Shown here: positions 1 through 7,150 of the stretch, piece after piece
Layout of the letters: the number at the start of each line of letters is the position of its first letter
Numbering within the stretch: position 1 is the first letter of the stretch
DNA from: Elusimicrobia bacterium CG08_land_8_20_14_0_20_59_10
GTDB taxonomy: Bacteria > Elusimicrobiota > Elusimicrobia > Elusimicrobiales > UBA9959
Direction: 5' to 3'
Length of the DNA stretch: 16,819 nucleotides
NCBI GenBank assembly: GCA_002779045.1
Contig: PEXO01000439.1
Location: 1,830 to 18,648 of the forward strand
The notes under the pieces: model-generated
Told to the model about the DNA's origin: nothing
Seen by the model: only the letters and a program-made list of their open reading frames with translations
Databases searched by the model: none
Translations under genes and position numbers: made by a program

Positions 1-96
1 GTCCCCGTGAATACCGCCCACGCCGATAAGTTCGCCTTCACCTTCGGCAAACGCGCCCGTATACTGAAGAACGGAGAAGAGTTCTTCCTTTATTAA
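1..96 (+). CDS. C-terminal end of an unidentified protein (partial)
   Basis: Frame 1 is open from the first base of the window and ends at a TAA at 94-96, giving 31 residues that end in RILKNGEEFFLY. The start lies outside the window. Nothing in this short tail identifies a family. The codon choice matches the genes that follow, and the next gene begins 60 bases later on the same strand, so this may be the preceding gene of the same unit. Only the existence of a gene end is supported, not its function. Confidence 0.5.
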   Translation, partial: VPVNTAHADKFAFTFGKRARILKNGEEFFLY

Positions 97-155
97 CCGC
101 CTGTAGCTGTTAAAAGATAAAATAAGTACAGTCCCAGCGGCTTCCCGGAGAAACA

Positions 156-2021
156 ATGGCATTTAAGCGCTTCCTAAACCAGACCGCCTTCAACAAGGCC
201 AGGCAGTTCAAAGAGCTCTTCAGCGACTGGCAGCGCAACCCGGGCTCCATCGTGCACCTGCGGCCCGACAACTGCGTGGCTTTCTATTTCATGGGCCAGA
301 AGGCTTTCGAGCTGGGCCAGCTCGGCGCCACCGACGAGTTCACGAAAATATTCCAGTGCCAGCCAGTCAGGGGCCTGAAGCCCGCCGACCTGCCCGCGCA
401 GCTCCGGCAGGCCAGGAAGGCCGTCACCGACGATATCAGGAAGAACAAAAAGGAAGGACTGGAACTGTCCAGGCAGTCCCTGCTGTCCTGGGAGCTGCTA
501 AGGCGCAATAAGGAATTCACCCTGTTCGATGAGCAGGTGCAGATACCGCAGGAAGCCCTGGCCGACAAGACGCAGGAGCGCACCCGCGCGGACCTGCTGG
601 TGTTCGAGCGCAAAACGCAGCTGCTGGCCCTGCTGGAGCTGAAGCTTTCAGAAAACCCGGACCTGGACGGCCCCGTACTAGAGCAGCTAAAAGCCACGCG
701 CGCCCTGCCCGGCGCTTTAAAAGGCGGCGCAGATACCTTTATCCGGCATTACCAGCAGCTGTTCGCCCAGAAAACCGCCCTCGGCCTGGTAAGCGCGGAG
801 CTGGCCGACATAAAAGGGTTAAGCGGCAAGAGCCTGGTAATACTCGGCCAAGCGCCCGCCGCCAATGCCCGCCTGGCCTGCCTGGACCAGAGCGCCATCC
901 CGGAGACTATCACCTGCGCGCTGCTCCCCGCCGGAGCGCCGCTTGCCGAAGCCGCCTTCCTGCCGCTGAAAAAGCAGGTGGAAGCCGCCCTGGCCGGCCC
1001 CCGCCCGGCCTATGCGCCCCGCAAAAAACGCTGGAACGATTTCACCCGCCAGGCCGACAAAGAGCAGGCGGCCTGGTCGGCCATAAAGCCCAAGCAGAAC
1101 CAGGCCGGGCCGTTCGATACCCTGCTGGCCGATTATTTCGAGAAGAACAATATCCCCGTGCACCCGCACATAAAGCAGCCGCGCAGTTCGCAGGCCGCCT
1201 GCGCGCAGCTCTTTGCGCCCCTGCTGGCCAAGGCCCCCCTGGCCGAAGCCGGCCTGCTGAAGGCCATAAACGATAATATCTCGCCCGCCTGGGGCGTAAA
1301 GCTCACCGCCATAACCGATTGTCACTTTGAAGTGCCGCACAGCCCTGTGCCCGGCGAGCCCGCCGCTTTCCCCAAAGCCGGCCTGCAGGCTCTGACCGGC
1401 GAAGCCGGTAAATTCCACACCAGCCTGGACGCGGCCCTGGCTGTAACCGGCACCAGGGACGGGGAGGCCGTGCGCGCCCTTATCGGCATAGAATTTAAAT
1501 ATACCGAACCCGAATTCACCGCTTGCGGCGGCTTCACCTCCGAAGGTTTTACCGAGTATGGCCGCCAGGCCTGCCTTGGCGGTGAGCGCGGCGCTTCCTG
1601 CTACCTGCGCCACCAGGAAAAGCGCGCGTATTTAAAGACGGAAGAGCTGGACGCCATGTTCGGCTCTCCCAACCCCGTGGACCGCGCCGACGGCGCCTGC
1701 CTGCTGCTGGGGCCGGTGAACCAGCTTTACCGCAGCCATTATGCCGTGCTGAAGTTACAGGAGCATTTTAAATTCGACGCAGCCCTGTTCCTTGTGGTTT
1801 ACGACAACCGCAATCTCAGCCTGCTAACGCCCGAGCGGCCCTCGCCCGGGAACAGCCCCGCCCTGGCCCCCATGGAAAGGTACAAAGAAAGCCTGTCCGC
1901 CCGGTACAAACCCACTTTCGCCCAACTCCCGGTGCAAAGCCTTATAGAAGCCTGCACCGCTGCCGTCACCCGCAAACCCCCGGCCTGGCTAACCAAACTA
2001 AAAGCCCGCTACCACTGGTAA
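156..2021 (+). CDS. Hypothetical 621-aa protein with two PD-(D/E)XK-like nuclease signatures
   Basis: This is a cytoplasmic protein with no signal peptide or membrane segment. The ATG at 156 follows a GGAG at 147-150 with 5-base spacing. Two separate regions look like PD-(D/E)XK nuclease cores. The first has D146 in a RADLLVF strand followed by E161-L-K163 in LLALLELKL. The second has D425 in HTSLDAAL followed by E446-F-K448 in LIGIEFKYTE, then Y525-R526 and a late hydrophobic strand FLVVYDNRN. The IEFKYTE...YR arrangement resembles the PDDEXK_13-type uncharacterised nuclease domains, which I recall as stand-alone domains; this is recognition by eye. The Ala/Pro-rich middle (about 230-310) may link two halves. 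The protein could act on nucleic acid in repair or defence, but no partner methylase or helicase is adjacent. The nuclease fold is moderately likely; the biological role is unknown. Confidence 0.7.
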   Translation: MAFKRFLNQTAFNKARQFKELFSDWQRNPGSIVHLRPDNCVAFYFMGQKAFELGQLGATDEFTKIFQCQPVRGLKPADLPAQLRQARKAVTDDIRKNKKEGLELSRQSLLSWELLRRNKEFTLFDEQVQIPQEALADKTQERTRADLLVFERKTQLLALLELKLSENPDLDGPVLEQLKATRALPGALKGGADTFIRHYQQLFAQKTALGLVSAELADIKGLSGKSLVILGQAPAANARLACLDQSAIPETITCALLPAGAPLAEAAFLPLKKQVEAALAGPRPAYAPRKKRWNDFTRQADKEQAAWSAIKPKQNQAGPFDTLLADYFEKNNIPVHPHIKQPRSSQAACAQLFAPLLAKAPLAEAGLLKAINDNISPAWGVKLTAITDCHFEVPHSPVPGEPAAFPKAGLQALTGEAGKFHTSLDAALAVTGTRDGEAVRALIGIEFKYTEPEFTACGGFTSEGFTEYGRQACLGGERGASCYLRHQEKRAYLKTEELDAMFGSPNPVDRADGACLLLGPVNQLYRSHYAVLKLQEHFKFDAALFLVVYDNRNLSLLTPERPSPGNSPALAPMERYKESLSARYKPTFAQLPVQSLIEACTAAVTRKPPAWLTKLKARYHW

Positions 2022-2023
2022 CC

Positions 2024-2036
2024 GGGGTCTGACCCC
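2024..2036. repeat. Short palindrome GGGGT-CTG-ACCCC after the 621-aa gene
   Basis: A 5-bp perfect inverted repeat with a 3-base loop sits three bases after the stop codon. It has no following T-run, so it does not look like a standard intrinsic terminator. GGGGTC/GACCCC palindromes of this kind are often dispersed in bacterial genomes. Whether this one is a dispersed element cannot be judged from a single copy; I see no second copy in this window. Confidence 0.3.
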
Positions 2037-2107
2037 ATTCTCTACATTCTCTAATAGGCCTGTTTTTTAAAGGTCTTAAGGCCCACAAGATATAAGGTCC
2101 ACGGCCT

Positions 2108-2137
2108 TTGTTCCGGCCACCTGCGCGGAGGTATCAT
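2108..2137 (+). promoter_or_regulatory. Possible promoter for the serine protease gene
   Basis: TTGTTC (2108-2113) and TATCAT (2132-2137) are 18 bases apart. A GAGGAGA Shine-Dalgarno (2154-2160) follows, with 5 bases to the ATG at 2166. The -35 box is imperfect, and overlapping TATATA at 2137-2142 offers an alternative -10. The 144-base gap from 2022 to 2165 also contains a loose GGCC-rich inverted repeat, and I see no small gene in it. Confidence 0.35.
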
Positions 2138-2165
2138 ATATAGGAAGGTAATAGAGGAGATATAT

Positions 2166-3182
2166 ATGAAAAAGATATTCACACTTATACTTGCCGCCGG
2201 CGCCGCCGCGGTACTGCCGTCCAGGGCCATGGCCGACGCAAAAAGCATTTACGGCGACGATAACCGCCTGGATTATTACGAAGCCGCCCCGGCCATGCAG
2301 CGCCTGGCCGACTCCGTGGTCTCGCTCTGGCCCTCCAGGCAGGTAAAGGTGGAAGGCGGCGATGTAAAACTGGCCACCATCGGCTTTGGTACCGCGCTTA
2401 ACCTCTGCCCCGGCGAAAAATTCAGCGAACAGCCCATAGGCGCCTTCTGCTCCGGCACCCTGGTGGGGGAAGACATTATAATGACCGCCGGCCACTGCAT
2501 AACCGACCAGGCCAGCTGCTCCGATACCAAGTTCATTTTCGGCTATAACATAGCGGACAAGGACGGCGCGGCCCGCACCACCGTACCCTCCAAAGACGTT
2601 TACGGCTGCAAGCGCATAATAAAGCGCGATCTGGACAAGCAGTACCCCGGCATCTTCGGCACCGTGCTTGCCATAATTAAAGCCCTGCTCAACAAAGCCG
2701 GCCCCGACTATGCGCTGGTGCAGCTGGACCGCAAAGTTACCGACCGCGCGCCGCTGGCCGTTAACCGCAAGAACATCAAAGCGGGCACCCCGGTGTTCGT
2801 AATAGGCCACCCCGTTGGCTTGCCGGTAAAGATAGCGGGCGACGCCAAAGTGCGCGACGCCGGCCACCGCGCCTGGTTCTCCACCGACCTGGACACTTTC
2901 GGCGGCAATTCGGGCAGCGCCGTGTTCAACGCCAACACCAACCTTATAGAAGGCATACTGGTGCGCGGCGGCACCGACTTCGCCGACAGCCCCGCCGGCT
3001 GCAAAACGCAGTTCCGCACCGGCCAGAACGAGGGCAGGGGGGAAGCCGTTACCAAGATAGCCCGGCTGCAGAAGCAGATCCCCCAGCTTACGCCCAAGTC
3101 CCAGCTGCTGGGCCCGGTTAACATGGCGCCCGTTGAAACGCCCGCTCCTTCCCCGGAACTGGCCGGCCAGATACAGTTCTAA
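2166..3182 (+). CDS. Exported trypsin-like (S1/V8-type) serine protease
   Basis: Predicted secreted peptidase of the chymotrypsin fold. Residues 1 to about 25 form a Sec signal peptide (MKKIFTLILAAGAAAVL, then AMADA as a likely cleavage region). The catalytic triad is readable: H110 in TAGHC, D181 in DYALVQLD and S249 in GGNSGSAV. This order and spacing are those of the glutamyl-endopeptidase/V8-like branch of S1. Cysteines 81, 95, 111, 118, 148 and 279 could form disulfides; the Cys next to the catalytic His is typical of the family. The 338-aa length fits a single protease domain plus a Pro-rich tail (about 315-335) without a cell-wall anchor. The strong GAGGAGA ribosome site fixes the start. 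A terminator directly follows, so it is probably the last or only gene of its transcript. The substrate is unknown. Confidence 0.88.
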   Translation: MKKIFTLILAAGAAAVLPSRAMADAKSIYGDDNRLDYYEAAPAMQRLADSVVSLWPSRQVKVEGGDVKLATIGFGTALNLCPGEKFSEQPIGAFCSGTLVGEDIIMTAGHCITDQASCSDTKFIFGYNIADKDGAARTTVPSKDVYGCKRIIKRDLDKQYPGIFGTVLAIIKALLNKAGPDYALVQLDRKVTDRAPLAVNRKNIKAGTPVFVIGHPVGLPVKIAGDAKVRDAGHRAWFSTDLDTFGGNSGSAVFNANTNLIEGILVRGGTDFADSPAGCKTQFRTGQNEGRGEAVTKIARLQKQIPQLTPKSQLLGPVNMAPVETPAPSPELAGQIQF

Positions 3183-3198
3183 AACAGCCGGCAGAATA

Positions 3199-3232
3199 AA
3201 AGACCCGCTCCCCAAAGGGCGGGTCTTTTTTT
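3199..3232 (+). terminator. Intrinsic terminator after the protease gene
   Basis: AGACCCGC (3201-3208) pairs with GCGGGTCT (3219-3226), extended by AA/TT, and is followed by a T-run to 3232. It starts 16 bases after the stop codon at 3182. Confidence 0.9.
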
Positions 3233-3263
3233 ACTTATACTTAACCTCCCCCGCCCCTGGTAT

Positions 3264-3292
3264 TTGACGCGGCCGGGCCTTTTTGCTATAAT
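3264..3292 (+). promoter_or_regulatory. Strong sigma70-type promoter for the secreted 226-aa protein
   Basis: TTGACG (3264-3269) and a perfect TATAAT (3287-3292) are separated by exactly 17 bases. The -10 sits in TTGCTATAATTA, which recurs at 9732-9743. The expected transcription start is near 3299, which leaves a leader of about 166 nt before the ATG at 3466. Confidence 0.85.
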
Positions 3293-3298
3293 TATTCA

Positions 3299-3465
3299 AT
3301 AGTGATCCGTACCTTACAAGCCGCAAAGGTATCCTAAAAAGTCCAAAGACTACCTGTGCGGTGATGTCCTGAAAAACCGGGCGCGTTAAGTTTCCTCTCA
3401 CCTAAAATGGAACTTAACACAAAGTATCGGAAATATAATTGGATTATATTTCGGAGGCTTGTGTT
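3299..3465 (+). promoter_or_regulatory. Structured 5' leader RNA, unidentified class, possible cis-regulator
   Basis: The roughly 166-nt leader contains three good hairpins. Hairpin A is CCGC 3321-3324 / GCGG 3358-3361, continued by AGGT 3327-3330 / ACCT 3352-3355 and AGTC 3340-3343 / GACT 3348-3351, closed by CAAA, with a 9-nt bulge at 3331-3339. Hairpin B is GTTAAGTT 3385-3392 / AACTTAAC 3411-3418, plus CC/GG. Hairpin C is a perfect 10-bp stem 3430-3439 / 3443-3452 with a TGG loop, directly abutting the GGAGG ribosome site at 3453-3457. A competing stem, TACCTT 3310-3315 / AAGGTA 3326-3331, would exclude part of hairpin A, as in a switching RNA. I could not match it to a riboswitch class I know. 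It contains no terminator, so any control would be at translation or RNA stability. Confidence 0.5.
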
Positions 3466-4146
3466 ATGAATAAGTGCGTTATTTCGCTGTTAGTTTCTCT
3501 CATGATGTTCCCCGCCATTGCCGGCGCCCAGTCGCTGTCCGGCATCCTTGGCGCCACCGACCCCGCCCTGGCGGCCGCGGCCCGCCTTGCCCTGCAGAAC
3601 AAGTCGTTCGTCCCGCAGGTTTCCGCCCCCGTTAAAAGCGTAAAAGACGCTGCCGGACCCGCGGACTATCTGCCGCTGCAGCGCGGCGGCGTTTATACCT
3701 ACGAGTATTACTCCTCCGCTTTTAAAGGGACCAGGACCATGCGCTTGGAATTCGGCGCATTTTCCTACAGGGACAATTCCGTAACGGTTACCAGGACCAT
3801 CTTCGACCGGAACACCCGGCAGGAGAGCGTGTTCAAGCTCTATTACACCCAGAGCGGCATACAGGCCACCAGCTCGCCGCTGGCCGGCCCCCGCCTGGAA
3901 ATGCCCTCAGCGGTAACCTATAACCTGGCCTGGGATGAAGGCGCCAACCACAGCCGGGTGGCCGCCGTAAAGGCCTCCATCAAGACCGCCTCCGGTAATT
4001 TCAACGGCGTGCGGATACTTACCAGCCTGGACGGCGGCGGCACCATAAACCGCTACTATGCCCCCGGCATTGGCCTGGTGGCCGAGCAGTTGCTCACCAG
4101 CGGCAAATACGAGACCATAAACCTGGTTTCTTATCAGCTGAACTAA
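3466..4146 (+). CDS. Secreted hypothetical protein, 226 aa
   Basis: I place the start at the ATG at 3466, because GGAGG (3453-3457) lies 8 bases upstream and the protein then opens with a clean signal peptide (MNKCVISLLVSLMMFPAIAGA, cleavage near AGA-QS). The upstream TTG at 3439 falls inside a hairpin and would spoil the signal peptide. The mature part is predicted beta-rich, with alternating hydrophobics such as VYTYEYY, RTMRLEFGAF and VTVTRTIF. It ends with RYYAPGIGLVAEQ, a pattern I associate with small secreted or periplasmic beta proteins in which a stored 'response' domain ends in a YYAPGVGLV-like strand. It has no lipobox and no catalytic motif that I can see. The gene has its own promoter, a long structured leader and a terminator, so it is monocistronic. 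Function unknown. Confidence 0.8.
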   Translation: MNKCVISLLVSLMMFPAIAGAQSLSGILGATDPALAAAARLALQNKSFVPQVSAPVKSVKDAAGPADYLPLQRGGVYTYEYYSSAFKGTRTMRLEFGAFSYRDNSVTVTRTIFDRNTRQESVFKLYYTQSGIQATSSPLAGPRLEMPSAVTYNLAWDEGANHSRVAAVKASIKTASGNFNGVRILTSLDGGGTINRYYAPGIGLVAEQLLTSGKYETINLVSYQLN

Positions 4147-4168
4147 GCTGGATTAAAAAGCAAAGACA

Positions 4169-4206
4169 CAAAAAACCCGCTCCGCGTAGGGCGGGTTTTT
4201 TATTTT
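4169..4206 (+). terminator. Intrinsic terminator after the secreted 226-aa protein gene
   Basis: AAAAACCCGC (4171-4180) pairs perfectly with GCGGGTTTTT (4191-4200), with an inner CC/GG, and is followed by TATTTT. Because the upstream arm begins with an A-run, it could also stop transcription arriving from the opposite side. Confidence 0.9.
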
Positions 4207-4208
4207 CA

Positions 4209-4232
4209 AACCCGACAGACCTTTGTCGGGTT
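4209..4232. repeat. 9-bp inverted repeat AACCCGACA / TGTCGGGTT
   Basis: AACCCGACA (4209-4217) and TGTCGGGTT (4224-4232) flank a GACCTT loop. The repeat lies just after the terminator and 36 bases before the next ATG. No clean T-run follows on either strand. The right arm overlaps a possible -35 (TTGTCG 4223-4228) with TATTTT at 4245-4250 (16-base spacer), so it could be an operator. The promoter assignment is weak. Confidence 0.4.
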
Positions 4233-4268
4233 GGTCTGCTATGCTATTTTGGAGCAAAAGGGGGCAGC

Positions 4269-5582
4269 ATGCGGCTTAAGAAAACCGAAACCCTGGAATT
4301 AAAAAAATCCACCTCCGAGCTTAAAGAAGCAGTGGCCGCCATAGGCGCCATGTTGAACAAGCATGGCCGCGGAGAAATTTACTTCGGGGTTAAAGACGAT
4401 GGGCTGATAGTGGGCCAGCAGCTTGGCAAAAACACCGCCGGAGATATTTCACGCGCGATCTCCGCGCATCTTGAGCCTGAAATAAGTCCGGAGATCAAGC
4501 GGATCAACATTAACGGCAAGGAGTGCATAAAAGTAACGTTCCGCGGGCATGAAAAACCCTACTACGCTTACGGCCGGGTCTATCTGCGCGGTGCCGACGA
4601 GAACAAGCGGCTGTCCCCGGCAGAAATAAAAAACCTGATCCTTTATGAACACAAAGAAGCCCTCCGCTGGGACACCGAACCTTGTGCTGAAGCGAAAGTC
4701 GCGGATATAAGCGCGCAGAAACTGCGGCAGTTCCTTAAAACAGCCGGCCTCAAATATGACAATACCAGGAACGCCCTGCTGAAACTAAAACTGGTGCGGC
4801 AAGCCAGACCGCTGAACGCCGCAGTTGTCTTATTCGCCAGGAGTCCGCAGGTGTTTTATCCCAACGTTAAGCTGCGCTGCGCGCTTTTCAGCGGCGCCGA
4901 TACAGCCGTTATACTTGACCGGAAAGAGTTTGAAGGGGACGTGTTCTTTCTTATCGTCAAAGCCGAGGCGTACATTCTTGAGCATATAAACCTGGGGATG
5001 CGCGTGGACGGATTGCAAAGGGTGGATGTACCGGAGATAGCCCGGGAGGCCTTCAGGGAAGACGTAATAAACGCGTTCTGCCACAGGGATTGGCGGGAAT
5101 ACGATTCCGTGAACGTGGCGGTCTTTGCTGACAGAGTGGAAATACGCAGCCCAGGGTTGCTTTACAACGGCCTGACCGTGGCCAGGATCACCGCCGAAAT
5201 GGTTTCCGAGCGCCGCAATGAACTGCTGGCAGAAATGCTGCAGCGCGTGCGTTTTGTTGAAAAATGGGGCCGCGGTATAAAATTGATACTTTCAAAAGAG
5301 CCGGGCACGGTATTTAAAGAGATAGGAAATCACTTTATTGCCGTGTTCAAGCGCGGGGCGGCCGCAACCTTGCCGCCAACCGTCAGACAGAAAAGTAAGG
5401 AGAAAAGTAAGGAGAAGATCCTTGCCATTATTGTGAAAAGACCGGTTGTTACTACAGGGGAACTGGCAAGGCTTACAACCTTAAGCCTCGGCGGGGTTGA
5501 AAAGATTATCCGCGGGCTAAAAAAGAAAGGAGCTCTGCGCCGCGTGGGTCCTGATAAAGGCGGTCACTGGGAGGTCTTGTGA
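4269..5582 (+). CDS. AlbA_2/Schlafen-like putative DNA-binding, ATP-binding regulator
   Basis: A 437-aa protein with the standard three-part layout of the COG2865 'RecG-related' regulators. Residues about 7-125 form an AlbA_2 (Schlafen-like) domain: ETLELKKS, then a GRGEIYFGVKDDG strand-turn and a GRVYLRGADENKRLSPAEI end. Residues about 260-345 match the HATPase_c_4 type: FREDVINAFCHRDW, then VEIRSPG and KWGRGI. Residues about 380-437 form a winged helix (TTGELARLTTLSLGGVEKII). A GGGGG at 4260-4264 precedes the ATG. Homologues are often annotated as transcriptional regulators or helicase-like proteins, but this one has no helicase motor. A 12-bp tandem repeat (5391-5414) encodes the KSKEKSKEK hinge before the winged helix, a common feature of this family. 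The target is unknown; a role in stress, defence or mobile-element contexts is an inference. Confidence 0.85.
   Translation: MRLKKTETLELKKSTSELKEAVAAIGAMLNKHGRGEIYFGVKDDGLIVGQQLGKNTAGDISRAISAHLEPEISPEIKRININGKECIKVTFRGHEKPYYAYGRVYLRGADENKRLSPAEIKNLILYEHKEALRWDTEPCAEAKVADISAQKLRQFLKTAGLKYDNTRNALLKLKLVRQARPLNAAVVLFARSPQVFYPNVKLRCALFSGADTAVILDRKEFEGDVFFLIVKAEAYILEHINLGMRVDGLQRVDVPEIAREAFREDVINAFCHRDWREYDSVNVAVFADRVEIRSPGLLYNGLTVARITAEMVSERRNELLAEMLQRVRFVEKWGRGIKLILSKEPGTVFKEIGNHFIAVFKRGAAATLPPTVRQKSKEKSKEKILAIIVKRPVVTTGELARLTTLSLGGVEKIIRGLKKKGALRRVGPDKGGHWEVL
5391..5414 (+). repeat. 12-bp tandem duplication (AAAAGTAAGGAG x2)
   Basis: Two perfect 12-base copies in frame encode KSKEKSKEK in the hinge between the ATPase-like domain and the winged helix of the 4269 gene. 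A change in copy number would alter hinge length without shifting the frame. Confidence 0.8.
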
Positions 5583-5628
5583 GCTCCGAAAGGCCCTTAA
5601 GAAAAAGCCCGCAGCCGGAGAACGGGTT

Positions 5629-6399
5629 ATGAGCAAAGCGGCCGGTCCTTTAAAGCCAGCCCCGGAAAAAACCGCCCTGATAGCGGTTATAAAGGCCCCG
5701 CGCGATCTGGAGATAGCGGCGCGGGACCACTGGTACAGGATACCGCTTAAAAAAGCTCCCAAAAGATATTTCACCCACATAGCCTTTTACCAGCCGGCCT
5801 GCTTTAAGCCCTGCGGCAAAAGAATTGAGTACTATGCCAAAGTAGCGGGCTGCTCCACCGGGCGCAGGGAGGACCTCCTCCCCGGCGAGCCCGCGCACCC
5901 GGCGGCAAGGCGGCTTTACCTAAGGTACAGCCTGGGCCCGCTGCTGAAGCTGCCCGCGGCGGTACTTAACACCAGCGGCAGCCGGATATTTTTCGGCTAT
6001 GCACCGTTGAAGCGCCTGGCGCGGGCCGGGGATGTCCTGGCCGTCTTTAATGTATTCTCACTTGAAAATATCATGTGCCGCGCCCTGAAAGCCGCCGGCC
6101 TTGAGTTTTTGCGGGAACATGTCATCCTGCGCGCCGCAAAGGTGAAATACCGGCTGGATTTCGCCATCTTCTGCAAAAGGGGCAAGCTGGATATAGAATG
6201 CGACGGGCGCGGCTGGCATTCCGCACCGGCGCAGCGCGCCAGGGACGGCAGAAGGGACAAGTGGCTGCAGCGCAGCGGCTGGATAACGCTGCGTTTCGGC
6301 GGGCACGAAGTGCTCTGCAACCTGCCCGGCTGCTTGCGCGAAATAAGAACGGCCATAAAAAACCTCGGCGGCATAAGGCCCGGCCGGCCTTTTCCATAG
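5629..6399 (+). CDS. Protein with a C-terminal DUF559/Vsr-like nuclease domain
   Basis: A 256-aa cytoplasmic protein beginning 46 bases after the previous gene, with no terminator between. The C-terminal half (about 145-240) has the very-short-patch-repair/DUF559 fold pattern: an E-N-I-M-C-R-A-L helix, D177 in YRLDFAI, E190-C-D192 in LDIECDGRGWHS, a basic helix RDKWLQRSGWI and the strand LRFGGHEV. The E-x-D form in place of E-x-K is normal for this branch. The N-terminal half (about 15-120) has a conserved-looking ARDHWYRIP motif, an AFYQP strand and a GPLLKLP segment. I recall this domain next to DUF559 domains in some bacteria and archaea but know no function for it. The protein may cleave or bind DNA. 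Together with its neighbour it could form a small defence or repair pair, which is an inference. Confidence 0.78.
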   Translation: MSKAAGPLKPAPEKTALIAVIKAPRDLEIAARDHWYRIPLKKAPKRYFTHIAFYQPACFKPCGKRIEYYAKVAGCSTGRREDLLPGEPAHPAARRLYLRYSLGPLLKLPAAVLNTSGSRIFFGYAPLKRLARAGDVLAVFNVFSLENIMCRALKAAGLEFLREHVILRAAKVKYRLDFAIFCKRGKLDIECDGRGWHSAPAQRARDGRRDKWLQRSGWITLRFGGHEVLCNLPGCLREIRTAIKNLGGIRPGRPFP

Positions 6400-6415
6400 C
6401 TCTCCCGGCTATTAA

Positions 6416-7150
6416 AGAAATAAAAATGAAGACCCTGAAATTAGGGATGTTGCTGCCAAAATGGTTGGGAGGCTCGGCGCAAAAGAAAATGTGGCAGAAT
6501 TAATGGAAATCTCCAAAGGTGAAAAAAACAATTCCGTGCGGTACAATCTGATTGAGGCAATAGGAAATAGTAAATCTGATACAGCTATTCCTTTCTTGCC
6601 AGATTTCTTCCACAATGATGTAAGTCCAGGTTCCAATTTGATTCAAATGCGTTTTGCAGAGGCCGTAACAGAGGGGACCAATGTTTTAATGGCGGCTTCA
6701 AAGAATCTGCCGCCGCTTATAAGGACGCAGTTGACCCTTTCCGCTTCCGTAATCAACACTGAAACCGGCAATATCATTTTCTTTAAAATCATTAAAAACC
6801 GGACCGCCGCCGTAAAAATAAGTCTTGTTGTTGACGGGGTTGCAATTAAAGACGTTAATAATAATGCTTGGGATAAAAAATCCGAAATTATTCCGCGCGC
6901 GCAGAATTCCGATGCAGAACTTCCTTATGAAAAAGAGTTTTCTGTGATTTGGAAAGGGGAAATGTCCTCCGGGCAACTCGCCGACGGTCCTCATACTCTT
7001 AAACTTAAAGTTTGGGACACCGACAATCCGTCCGGCTCGGAGCCGGGAAACCCGGCTCCGACAAACTCCTCGGACCCCTCGGGAATCGCTTCGGTGGATT
7101 TTCTTGACATATATCCGCCGGGGGTGTTGTGCGCATATCTGGCTGCATAG
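6416..7150 (+). pseudogene. 5'-truncated HEAT-repeat / Ig-like protein remnant
   Basis: The reading frame is open from 6416 (after TAA 6413-6415) to a TAG at 7148-7150. The only in-frame ATG is at 6461 (229 aa), but the frame upstream of it already encodes a good HEAT helix, NEDPEIRDVAAK, that continues into MVGRLGAKENVAELMEI. The true N-terminus therefore appears to be missing, and no convincing ribosome site precedes 6461. A second HEAT helix pair follows (VRYNLIEAIGNSKSD). Later (about 6730-7050) comes a beta-rich segment ending in DGPHTLKLKVWDTDNPSG, like Ig-like or FlgD-type domains of secreted proteins. The stretch is clearly AT-richer than both neighbours. I read it as the remnant of an acquired or deleted gene. 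Alternatively, it is a short live gene starting at 6461. Confidence 0.5.

Noticed and set aside
2076..3215. Long minus-strand open frame of 379 codons opposite the protease gene
   Set aside because: The protein is Gly/Ala/Val-rich without domains, and it lies opposite a clear serine protease with signal peptide and triad. It is an antisense shadow caused by GC-rich codon bias.
3439..3465. TTG at 3439 as the start of the secreted protein
   Set aside because: It adds nine residues before the signal peptide, lies within a hairpin and ignores the GGAGG placed 8 bases before the ATG at 3466.
6198..6503. Overlapping + frame of 101 codons at the end of the DUF559-type gene
   Set aside because: It is Arg/Ala-rich frame noise inside a well-supported coding region.
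7104..7139. TTGACA at 7104 as a promoter
   Set aside because: No acceptable -10 lies 16-18 bases downstream; the nearest AT-rich hexamer is too far away.
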